Shown here in pieces: positions 49,040 to 57,217 of a DNA stretch of 64,000 nucleotides. The number at the start of each line of letters is the position of its first letter. Positions within the stretch are counted from its first letter, which is position 1. The notes beneath the pieces were generated by a model. The model was not told the DNA's origin. It was given only the letters and a program-made list of their open reading frames with translations, and did not search any database. This DNA is from Megalonaias nervosa (Eukaryota; Mollusca; Bivalvia; Unionida; Unionidae), in assembly GCA_016617855.1 (NCBI GenBank), contig JAECUM010001809.1, forward strand, positions 62,001 to 126,000, written 5' to 3'. Both the position numbers and the translations under genes were made by a program.

Positions 49040-49170
49040 AATGTTTTAGCGTTAATGGGACTTCCATGCAAAATACCCCCTGGGACACTTTGGCGTCACG
49101 ATTTTTAGCGTCAAATTCACACCCTGGGACACTATAGCGTCAATGGGAATTTTGTATAGCGACAAGAGGA
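49040..49170 (+). repeat. spaced GCGTCA/CCTGGGACACT repeats in an intergenic gap
   Basis: cctgggacact occurs at 49,079 and 49,123 (44 bp apart), and agcgttaatggga / agcgtcaatggga at 49,048 and 49,136, with more GCGTCA copies between. The gap separates two transcription units of the element and has no coding frame. It may be regulatory or a replication-related site; this is not established. Confidence 0.5.
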
Positions 49171-49344
49171 ATGGAACAGGTGGGATGACGTCACGGTACT
49201 GGACACTTGTAACAATGTAGCAAGGGACTGACCAAAATACGCGCAGCTACCACTCTAGGGAGGGACAAATACAATAGAGAGACAGAGGCATAGATAAACA
49301 TATAGATAACACACACAGATGGGCAAATTTTTGAATAAATATAA

Positions 49345-49385
49345 ATATCTTTTCGAGGCATATGAAAGTGGCCCTCAGAAGGGCC
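49345..49385 (-). terminator. histone-type 3' stem-loop, third copy, minus strand
   Basis: Read on the minus strand: GGCCCTTCTGAGGGCC (49,385-49,370), a 6-bp stem with a TCTG loop, then AC, then TCGAAAAGATAT at 49,356-49,345, 13 nt further on. It begins 27 nt after the stop codon of the minus-strand gene 49,413-49,646. The stem and downstream block match those at 48,484 and 50,540, although this gene is unrelated to the coiled-coil gene; the loop differs (TCTG instead of TTTC). Confidence 0.75.
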
Positions 49386-49412
49386 GTTGTTTGTTATGTT
49401 AACAACATTCCG

Positions 49413-49646
49413 TTAACATAGAGGGCATCGCATAGGTCTTCTTCTCTTCCTCAAACTTTGTCTAACCTCTGGTCCATAAATCAGGACTCGCTTCAGACAG
49501 CCTTGTCTCTCCAAATAGATCCTTCGTTTCCAAAGGGCTGTATCAATGATCTGGGTAATTGCCCATGATGGTCTGACATACATGGGATAGTCCGGGTTGA
49601 ACAGCATCGACGATAGGAGGGTAGACAATTCTACGTTGGTCCACAT
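49413..49646 (-). CDS. small basic protein of the Polinton, possible histone-fold-like
   Basis: A 77-residue protein from an ATG at 49,646, preceded by TATAAATA 44 nt upstream and followed by a histone-type stem-loop 27 nt after the stop. These signals on both sides support a real gene despite its size. It is strongly basic at the C-terminus (RQSLRKRRRPMRC). The segment from NPDYPMYV to PEVRQSLR is about 50 residues. It resembles, in spacing and some positions, the region of histone H2B between HPD and the third histone-fold helix. This is a pattern resemblance seen by eye, not a demonstrated homology. It sits between the two duplicated blocks. Alternatives are a short DNA-packaging peptide or a lineage-specific protein of unknown function. 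Confidence 0.6.
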   Translation of the reverse strand: MWTNVELSTLLSSMLFNPDYPMYVRPSWAITQIIDTALWKRRIYLERQGCLKRVLIYGPEVRQSLRKRRRPMRCPLC

Positions 49647-49689
49647 CTTGTGACGAGGAACAGGTGAAGGGAAAGAAGTGAACCGCGTT

Positions 49690-49697
49690 TATTTATA
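49690..49697 (-). promoter_or_regulatory. TATA box of the 49.4-kb minus gene
   Basis: TATAAATA on the minus strand, 44 nt before the ATG at 49,646. Confidence 0.7.
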
Positions 49698-49878
49698 GTG
49701 GAAGACCGGATCGAAACGGATTGAAATTGTTCACCAATCCCAACACGCGCTACAAAATTCAGTCACTTCGCGGAGTCTGTCTTCCAATCCGAAGAGAGCT
49801 ACCTGTGACGTCACATTCCCATTGTAGGTGCGTTAGCGTCTGTGCGCAGTGAATCGATGCGACATTGTTTTGTGAAAC

Positions 49879-50505
49879 ATGACGGAAACTAAGAAGACGA
49901 TGAATTGGGGTGCACCGGCTTTGGAGACGAAAAGAGATGGCATAGCAGTGGCTATCAAAGTTAACACAGCGCTACTTCCTGAAGAGGTCGATTTCAACTG
50001 AGATTTAGTAGATTTTCTCTCTTCGCAAGAATTTGTTCCAGTACCAGTACCTTCGCCGCCTCCTCCTTCTTTACCACAGGTCGAGGATTTTAAACAGAGA
50101 CAGAAAGAAGAATTGGATAAATTTTTACAGCAGCAGAAAGAGGCAGAACAAGCATTTCTCCTTGAACAGCAACAGCGAGAAGAAGAGACAAGAAGGAAAC
50201 GACAGGAAGAAGCAGCAGAGAAGAAACAAGATCTAGGAGAGAAGGAGAACAGTGAACCTAAAACGGTAACGGTACTCTTGGACATTTTGGCCGAGTTAAG
50301 AACTCTGAAACAAATGTATCAAACTTCTTTATTACGACCCAAGAGAAAAAGACCTTCCCGAGCCAAACAGTGTAACCCTGTTACTTCACCGGAGATACCA
50401 CCCCTAGTGATTTCTACTAAATCATCGACGGGAGCAAGTCCAGAAGTAGGCCTTGGCCGTGGCAAAGGCTTAAGGCAGTTAAAGCTGATTGCTTCTCGTT
50501 CCTGA
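49879..50505 (+). pseudogene. coiled-coil gene of the Polinton, copy 2 (one nonsense codon)
   Basis: Starts MTETKKTMNWG at 49,879 and is in a single frame to 50,505 except for TGA at 49,999-50,001. The paralogous codon in copy 1 is TGG, so this is a G-to-A nonsense change after duplication. Downstream from 50,113 the frame is uninterrupted: a Gln/Glu/Arg coiled coil (KEAEQAFLLEQQQREEETRR), then LLDILAELRTLKQMYQTSLL, a basic RPKRKRPSRAK patch and a Gly-rich end. It may still be made from a downstream Met (50,113). The function is not known. It converges with the zinc-knuckle gene and has a histone-type stem-loop 35 nt after the stop. Confidence 0.75.
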
Positions 50506-50539
50506 GTTTGTTCTAAGAAAAAAAAAACAAACACACAAC

Positions 50540-50578
50540 GGTCCTTTTCAGGGCCACTCATTTCTTTCGAAAAGAGAT
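50540..50578 (+). terminator. histone-type 3' stem-loop plus downstream purine block, copy 2
   Basis: GGTCCTTTTCAGGGCC at 50,540-50,555 has one G-T pair in the stem and a TTTC loop, followed by ACTCA. TCGAAAAGAGAT is at 50,567-50,578, the same 11-nt interval from the stem as in copy 1. The stem is preserved by a wobble pair even though surrounding sequence has diverged. Confidence 0.85.
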
Positions 50579-50782
50579 GATATTCATTTTGCCAAAATCA
50601 ATTAAAACTCAAAAATCCCTTGTTTAACCCAATGATGTACGTGTGAGAGTGCGTGAGTGTAGACCCTTATTCTAAAAAATCAAAACCAAGAGACACTTAT
50701 GTTTTTTTTTCAGTCTGGTCTATTCTGGTACAAATTTTTACAATCCAATGTCACAACACAAGACAACACTTTTTAAAAAAGT

Positions 50783-51247
50783 TCATAGACTTCTTCTGTG
50801 TCTTTTTTCTTCTTTCACTCTCTGTTTTTTAAATTTCTTCACTTTCACAGTTTTTTCCTCCTCTTCTTGCTCACTTTTATCTCTTCTTCTTTTCTTTTCG
50901 GTCTTCTCTTTCTGAACGTGTCGGGGTCCTTCTTTTGCTGAGGGTACCTCTTCTTCTTCCTCCTCCTCCAGCTCCTGTTGTTTCTTAGGGCAGTCTGAAG
51001 ACCAATGTCCTTTCTCTTGACAATGATAACAAGTATGTTGACTTTTGTCTCTTCTGACACTGGTCTTGCTTTTTTGACGGTCTTGACATTCTGTAGCCCA
51101 ATGCACTTTCTTCTGACAGATATAGCAAGTATCTTGACTTTTATCTCGAAAGGAGGGGGAGTAGTCCGTCGGTTTGTCTGAAGAAAACTTTCGTATGACA
51201 CCTCGCAAAGCTCTAATCAGAAGTTCGACCTGTGTGGGTTCTTCCAT
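50783..51247 (-). CDS. zinc-knuckle (CCHC x2) protein with charged tail
   Basis: An intact 154-residue protein from an ATG at 51,247. The N-terminal part (VELLIRALRGVIRKF) is helical. It is followed by two retroviral-type zinc knuckles, CYICQKKVHWATEC (about residues 40-53) and CYHCQEKGHWSSDC (about 72-85), both CX2CX4HX4C with all ligands present. Then come an acidic run of glutamates and a long Lys/Arg/Glu tail. CCHC knuckles bind single-stranded nucleic acid, and the tail suggests RNA, DNA or core association. The gene converges with the coiled-coil gene and shares a short promoter region with the polymerase gene. Its truncated duplicate is at 48.7-49.0 kb. Such a protein is not one of the usual Polinton core genes, so capture from a retroelement or host gene is possible. 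Confidence 0.85.
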   Translation of the reverse strand: MEEPTQVELLIRALRGVIRKFSSDKPTDYSPSFRDKSQDTCYICQKKVHWATECQDRQKSKTSVRRDKSQHTCYHCQEKGHWSSDCPKKQQELEEEEEEEVPSAKEGPRHVQKEKTEKKRRRDKSEQEEEEKTVKVKKFKKQRVKEEKRHRRSL

Positions 51248-51300
51248 CGTGCTGGTCAGCTTGAGAGCGAAATGAATACTGAGAGGGAAGGTACCATCCC

Positions 51301-51334
51301 TTTATATATAAACTGAGCCTGACATGGATATATA
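51301..51334. promoter_or_regulatory. divergent promoter between zinc-knuckle and polymerase genes
   Basis: TTTATATATAAA at 51,301-51,312 is a perfect palindrome usable as TATA on both strands, 54 nt from the minus ATG (51,247). A second TATATA at 51,329-51,334 lies 49 nt before the plus ATG (51,383), matching the spacing of other genes in the element. Confidence 0.65.
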
Positions 51335-51382
51335 GGGGACTATGGCGTTTCAAATGTAGTCATTTCACTTTTTGCAGTCAAG

Positions 51383-54300
51383 ATGAAACTATCGCATCAT
51401 TTCGTAAAGAAAGGAGAAGAAAGTAAGAGGCAGAAACGTGATTTATCGCCTCACACAGTAGCTGAAGTCTTAGCTCAAATTCATTCCAGCGATTTTGAAG
51501 ATGAAATGAGTGAGCCACAATCCAGACCCAGAGAGTCTACACCAAGTCAAAGTCCATCACCACCAGTAAACCCTGAAAAGTATTACACATTCGAGAGACG
51601 GACAAACGCTCCTCTAGAAAATTTAGAACTACAGCCTACACGTACAGGGTGAAGTTTAAAGATTTCAAGTCCGACTTACCACTGGAGAGAGCAGAAGGGT
51701 TCATCACTGATGTGTGGGATTCTTTGTTAACCACACTGAAACAGCAATGTGAAGCCAAAGAAGACGATCGCTTGAGACTTTCCATTCATCACGACAATTT
51801 GAAGTCCCCAGTTTGGATCAAGTTTAGAAGCCCAGCAGAATTGACAGCTTCCAAAGTCATGCATAAGATTCAATACGTGCAACAATCCAACGACAAGTTT
51901 CACATCACCGATGGAAAAGCGACACTGTTCATGACCCACGTGTCTCTTCCCCAAGGGACGGGACGCAAAAAGGTGTTATTGGTAGACAACCTTCGCAGCA
52001 CCAAAAAGAGTCTCGTCCAAATTAACAACCCTCAAGACAAGATGTGTTTAGCCCGTGCCATCGTGGTGGGACGAACGTATGCTGACAAGAACGACACGGT
52101 AGAATGGAAAAGAGCCTGGAAAACTATTCAACAATCGGACCGAGCCAAACAACGAAGCGAAGCAGAACTCTTGTTACAGCAAGCGGGGATATCCAAAGAC
52201 ACCGCTTGTGGCATTCCTGAAATGCAAAAATTGCAAGACGTCTTAGCTCCACGCTACACGTTGAAAGTATACCCTCAAGAAGTGCGTGGACCTCTGTTGT
52301 TTTGAGACAAAGATTTTAAAGACGGAAAATACATTCACATCTATTATCACGATGAACATTTTGATGCCATTACCTGTATCACCGGTTTCCTAGGACACGG
52401 TTATTACTGTGAGAAATGTGACTATGGCTATAACAATCGAAAGCAACACAAGCGTTGTGGATCGAAATGCTCAGGATGTTTAGCCTCTAAACCCTGTCTG
52501 GACCAAGGACAAGAACGCGTGCATTGCCCAGCTTGTCAGTGCACGTTTGTCAGCCCTTTCTGTTACCAACATACCTAAAGACGCGAGGGTCACAGCAGAA
52601 ATGTGATTGTCCACTCCTGAGATTGTGCCCTACTTGTGGACAAGGCATACGCACTAACAATGCCAAGGCACACGTCTGTTCAGGAAAGAAGCGATGTCAC
52701 ATTTGTCGCCAAATCGTAGACTTGGGACACCAATGCTACATTCAAAAATACCAATCCAAACATGAAGAAGAAGATAATGACCAGAAGAAAGGCAATTTCA
52801 TTTTTATCGATTTCAAATGCATGCAAGAGACTGGCATTCACATTCCTAATTTCTGCGTGGCTCACCGAGCATGTGAGAAGTGCATCCAAGAGCCTATCTT
52901 TACTCATTGCCCTTACTGTAGCAAGATTCCTGGAGGACGTGAAAAAATCTTTCGGGGACCGAACACGCTACCCGATTTCGCCCAATGGATCTTAGACCCC
53001 ATCGACGAGACGTGAAGCCAAGAAGACACCGAACGTTACGGAGATTGTCATCCCCATGCCACGGTGATGGCTCACAATTTCTCGGAATACGATGGACAGG
53101 TTCTTTTTGAGATACTATACGGAACAAAGTACCGAACGTCCGAAAGTGACTTTGAACGGAGGCAAAATCATTTCCATGCAAGTGGGTCAAGTGCAGTTTA
53201 AAGATTCGATGAGTTACTTGGCCATGCTTTTGAGTCGCACGCCTAAAACGTTTGGAATGACAGAAATGGCCAAAGGCTATTTCCACACTTTTTCAATACC
53301 GAAGCCAATCAACACGCCGTTCTGCCCCATTTGCCTGAGGCTCACTACTACGACCCCGACGACGTGGGTACCGAACGACGAGAAGTTTTCTACGCTTGGT
53401 ACCAGACTCACGCCTCGGACCCCTTCGACTTTCAGGAAGAAATGTTAAAATATTGTCGTTCCGACGTGGACATTTTACGGCGTTGCTGTGGAATATTTCG
53501 AGAACTGTTCATGGAGCACGGAGGGATCGATCCTTTGAAAGAGGCTTGCACCATTGCCAAGGTATGATCCTTAGTGTACAGCCAACGATTCATGCCCGAA
53601 AACACTCTGGCTGTCATAAGTCCTCAAACGACGAACTTTGTCAAACGTCGATACTCGGTCAAAGCCCTATGCTGGTTACATTACTTGTGCGACAAGGAAG
53701 ACAAATGGATCCAACATGCCCGCAACGGAGGAGGCGAAAAGACCCTCGGAAGGTACTCGGTGGATGGCTGGGACTTAGAAAACCCTCAGATCGTGTACGA
53801 GTTTAACGGGTGCTTATTTCACGGATGTCCGATCTGCTACCCTTAACGTGACACTAAAAATCAGTTTTTACAACGGACCATGAAAGACTTGTACCAGGCC
53901 ACTTGTCAGCGGCGCTTGAAGTTAGAACAGAAAGGATACTAAGAGGTAGAAATGTGGGAACACGAGTACGATCACCGTTTGAAAACCGATCCCGAGTTGA
54001 AGCGCATCGTGGAAAGTTACAAGATGGTGGATCCACTGAACCCAAGGGACAGTTTGTACGGAGGACGGACGAATGCCACCTGTTTGCTGTACGAAGCCGG
54101 CGAAGAGAAAGGAGAGGAAATCAAATACTTGGACGTGTGTTCTCTGTATCCGTACGTGTGCAAATATTGTCACTTTCCCGCAGGGCACCCGCAATTGCTA
54201 ACGGAACACATCGACCTGGAAAACATTTGACAATACGAAAGATTGATCAAATGTAAAGTCTTGCCTGCCACGTACTTGTACCATCCCGTTTTACCTCACC

Positions 54301-55381
54301 ATTGCCAAGGAAAACTGATGTTTCCCTTGTGCCGTACTTGTGCCGAAATGTGCAACCAAGAACAACCTTGTCAGCACACACAGGAAGAACGCGCCTTAAC
54401 GGGAAGGTGCGTCAGAGTGGAATTGTTTAAAGCTCTGGACATGGGATACCAACTGTTAGAAGTGTACGAAATTTACCACTTTCCCAAGACAGAAAGATAC
54501 CACAAGGGTGACGAGACTCAAAAAGGCATTTTCGCAGACTACGTGAATGCCTTTTCGAAACTGAAACAAGAAGCTAGTGGCTATCCTTCCTGGTGCGACA
54601 CTCCCGAAGACCAAAAGAAATTCAAAGAGAAATACTGGGAGCAGGAAGGCATCACTTTAGACCACATCGAGAAAAAAGAAGGCGATCGTTTGCCAAAGTG
54701 ATGTTAAATTGCTTTTGGGATAAAATGGCAGAACGACCGTGTTTACCGAAGTCGGAGTATTTGACAGAACCTTCTCGCTACTTCCAGATGATTCACGACA
54801 AAACTAAATACATGAAACACGTGGACGTCCTTCGTGAGGACTTGATCTTAGTCAATTACGAAGAAGAACTGGACTTTGTAGAAGCCGACGAATTTGGAAA
54901 TGTCATCATTCCGGCTTACGTGACAGCCCATGCTCGCTTAAAACTGTACGAAGCTTTAGAACTGTTAGGAGATCGTGTGCTGTATTTTGACACGGACAGT
55001 TGCATCTACATCGATCGCCTGGGTCAACCTCACCCTGTCATCGAAGGAGACCGTTTAGGAGCCTGGACGGACGAGCATCCCGACGACAAGATTCTAAGTT
55101 TTGCAAGTGGCGGTCCCAAAAATTACGGCTACGAATACCGTGACCCTCAAGGAGAAGTGTACACCGAGTATAAAGTGAAAGGAATGACTCTCATTTATCG
55201 CACCAGTCGACTGGTAAACTTTGGCGTCTTGAAAGAAGCCTTGCAGTCTGGAGAGGATGGAAATTTTAAAGTAACCACCCACGAACCGCACAAGTCTATC
55301 AAATCGTATACCAAATGCGAGTGCGGCTTCCAAACCACTTCACTTTACCATACGCACACGTCGATATTGGTTAGCATATAA
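51383..55381 (+). pseudogene. protein-primed family B DNA polymerase of the Polinton
   Basis: Replicative polymerase that would copy the element's linear DNA from a protein primer. The start at 51,383 (MKLSHHFVKKGEE) follows a TATA box at proper distance; a frameshift near 51,640 leads into the conserved N-terminal domain (51,650-52,305). Then follow a Cys-rich zinc-binding region (52,400-52,740), the exonuclease (Exo I at 52,809, where DxE has become DFK), and polymerase motifs A (DVCSLYP at 54,132), B (LNCFWDK at 54,705) and C (YFDTDS at 54,982), the last three intact. In-frame stops occur at 52,303, 53,013, 53,565, 54,228 (all TGA), 53,844 and 53,939 (TAA), plus frameshifts near 52,560, 53,100-53,330 and 54,700. 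The gene is non-functional in this copy. Confidence 0.93.
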
Positions 55382-55383
55382 GA
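55377..55383 (+). promoter_or_regulatory. TATA box of the BIR gene
   Basis: TATAAGA, 57 nt before the ATG at 55,440, overlapping the end of the polymerase gene. Confidence 0.6.
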
Positions 55384-55439
55384 AGGGACAACGTCCAAGA
55401 CCAATAGTTTATTGTCACTACCAACACCAAGCAAGAAAG

Positions 55440-56072
55440 ATGAATCCTTTCAAACAGCAAGTATCAAGCGTAAGACTCAAGTCCAACGAGAAACTCGAGT
55501 ACGATACTATGCCTTGCGATGGCAGGGATGCCGTACGCTATGACCTCAGCGATTCAGTATCACATCATGGGAATTTTTCTATGACTAGACCTACCATGGA
55601 AAGTGATGCTGTGCGTGTCAAACTTAACGGATGCGAAAGCGATGCCACTCGTTATCGTACTCCTTTTCACTTTACTGATTTTCATGGTGGATGTCATCAT
55701 TATGAAGCCATGAGGCTACCATCCTACGGATGTCATGCAATTCTGAACACACTCCTGCATATTTCACCATACCCTCATCGAAATGAACCTGTGAAAGACG
55801 AATATTCGTTCCCTGTGCGTTTGCCTGAATACTGCTACTTTGAAAGTCGGATCCAAACCTTCCGAGGAAAATGGCCAAAATATCTGGGAGGACCTACCCC
55901 TGAAGAATTAGCTAGAGCCGGATTTATATACTTGGACGAAGGGGATAAAGTCAAGTGCTTCAGTTGCGGTGTGTCACTTCACGAGTGGGAGAAGAAATAT
56001 TGCGCTTACCTGGAACATACTCGATGGTCTCCAGATTGTCACTACCTACCTTTAGTGGGACCTCGTCATTGA
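55440..56072 (+). CDS. BIR-domain (inhibitor-of-apoptosis-like) protein
   Basis: A 210-residue open frame. The C-terminal half carries a complete BIR zinc domain: ESRIQTFRGKWPK, then EELARAGFIYLDEGDKVKCF, then CxxC (CFSC), the EH of LEHTRW and the final Cys of SPDCHYL, so all four zinc ligands (three Cys, one His) are present. BIR proteins block caspase-driven cell death; in DNA viruses such genes keep the infected cell alive. The N-terminal 110 residues are not recognised. It has its own TATA box. The TGA at 56,070 is followed in the same frame by 134 more open codons, so the original protein may have been longer and this stop may be a mutation. Confidence 0.88.
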   Translation: MNPFKQQVSSVRLKSNEKLEYDTMPCDGRDAVRYDLSDSVSHHGNFSMTRPTMESDAVRVKLNGCESDATRYRTPFHFTDFHGGCHHYEAMRLPSYGCHAILNTLLHISPYPHRNEPVKDEYSFPVRLPEYCYFESRIQTFRGKWPKYLGGPTPEELARAGFIYLDEGDKVKCFSCGVSLHEWEKKYCAYLEHTRWSPDCHYLPLVGPRH

Positions 56073-56474
56073 AGTGGGCATACCATTTCGTGTAAGAAAC
56101 CAGCTACGTGGCTAGGAGTCAAACCCTGGACAACACCTAGACAAGTATTTAAATCCCATTGGAAAAAGAATCTTCAAACATTACCAAACAAATTGCAAGA
56201 GAAGATCTACAAGGACATTTGGCAGGGACTTGCCAGAACCAAATCTCAATTAGTGACTGTAGAACTTTTGTGTCGAGAAATTCACAAGAGGAAATTGACA
56301 AAAGTCAACAAACAAGTCAGATTTCTCTGGATCAAATGTGCGTTCATCCAAATATTCCGCTTTAGACCATTTACATTTGAAGATTTTATTGACATTCTTG
56401 ACCGATTCCTGGATTGGCAGTGGTCAGAAATTAGTCACTATGTTCGTTACTTTCGCTCTAGGAGAAGTGTTTGA
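56073..56474 (+). pseudogene. same-frame extension of the BIR gene, F-box-like segment
   Basis: After the TGA at 56,070 the same frame stays open to 56,474, without an ATG of its own in the first part. It includes LPNKLQEKIYKDIWQGL, an F-box-like LPxxLxxxIYxxI pattern, and a Phe/Trp-rich end (FEDFIDILDRFLDWQW). It is either the cut-off C-terminal half of the BIR protein or a separate gene that lost its start. An F-box would link to SCF ubiquitin ligase, and a BIR plus F-box fusion would be unusual. The F-box resemblance is weak and short. Confidence 0.45.
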
Positions 56475-56479
56475 CTGAC

Positions 56480-56704
56480 ATGGTCATGGATACTTTACAA
56501 GAGAACATTTGCAGTTTGCCTGTGGAGTTGAGAGAACGCATTTACCGCGAGTTGGTCAAAATACAAGTGAAACTCAAACTCAAAATCATTTCTCCATTTT
56601 TAAACTATGCTCTTTTCCAAAGGAAGCGAAGTCTGATTATGGGAGAATACTACTTCAATCACAAATATAAACGAGGATATTGGCCACGACCCAGTGATTC
56701 CTGA
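56480..56704 (+). CDS. small protein with F-box-like motif
   Basis: A 74-residue frame from an ATG at 56,480, six bases after the previous frame ends. It contains ICSLPVELRERIYRELV, close in pattern to the LPNKLQEKIYKDIW segment of the preceding frame, so the two may be related by duplication. The rest is basic (FQRKRSLIMGEYYFNHKYKR). There is no TATA box of its own; it may be a fragment or be expressed from the BIR transcript. Function is unknown. Confidence 0.4.
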   Translation: MVMDTLQENICSLPVELRERIYRELVKIQVKLKLKIISPFLNYALFQRKRSLIMGEYYFNHKYKRGYWPRPSDS

Positions 56705-56730
56705 TTCTTATTACCTTACACCTAAGAGGG

Positions 56731-56738
56731 TATAAAAA
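56731..56738 (+). promoter_or_regulatory. TATA box upstream of the 56.7-kb gene
   Basis: TATAAAAA; only 17 nt before the first ATG (56,748), unlike the 45-62 nt seen elsewhere, so the true start may be downstream or altered. Confidence 0.6.
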
Positions 56739-56747
56739 CAGACTACC

Positions 56748-57217
56748 ATGCCACGACCTTTATCATTCGTGATACAACAGATTCCGTGGAAGGAAATCAA
56801 TGACATTATTCAAACGGTGTAGGATTACGATTGCCTATTACGAGAACTGTGTCCATTGAATTGGGGTTGACGTGTAGTGTGTGTCTTAGTGACTTGCTTT
56901 CTGGGATTTCGTTTACTAGCCGATTCCTTGTGGACTCTTTACGAACAGTACATACCACCCAAAACACGAAAGTGGTCCCTTTAAATGTACACGAGAGACT
57001 CATTCTGCTCAAAGCTTTGCGCTTTCATCTTGATACTTCTCAACCTCTACGGGAAAACAAGATTCGTCAACTTTTAGGCACTGAAGATGTGTACGACGAT
57101 GTGTGTGTAGCTTGTGACTTACACCCTCACTGGAAAGATGTACTTGAGGGGAAAAGTTGGGGTTTTGAGGCTTGGACAAAAGAAGTGGCACACTATGCCC
57201 AAGATCTGTCGTCCTAA
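56748..57217 (+). pseudogene. unrecognised accessory gene with stop and frameshift
   Basis: The ATG at 56,748 opens a frame (IQQIPWKEINDIIQT) with a TAG at 56,820 and a further stop after about 14 codons. From 56,850 another frame is open to 57,217 without any Met: CSVCLSDLLSGISF, LNVHERLILLKALRFHLD, VCVACDLHPHWKDVLEG. The two pieces together are the size of a typical accessory gene (about 150 codons), so one broken gene is likely. Two CxxC pairs (CSVC and CVAC) hint at metal binding. No family is recognised. Confidence 0.5.

Noticed and set aside
49833..50285. Cys/Ser-rich 150-residue minus-strand frame
   Set aside because: Antisense shadow of the Glu/Gln/Arg coiled-coil gene on the plus strand.
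52303..54230. Programmed readthrough of TGA codons in the polymerase
   Set aside because: TAA stops and several frameshifts are present in the same gene, and one TGA in a duplicated gene corresponds to TGG in the other copy, so decay explains the data better.
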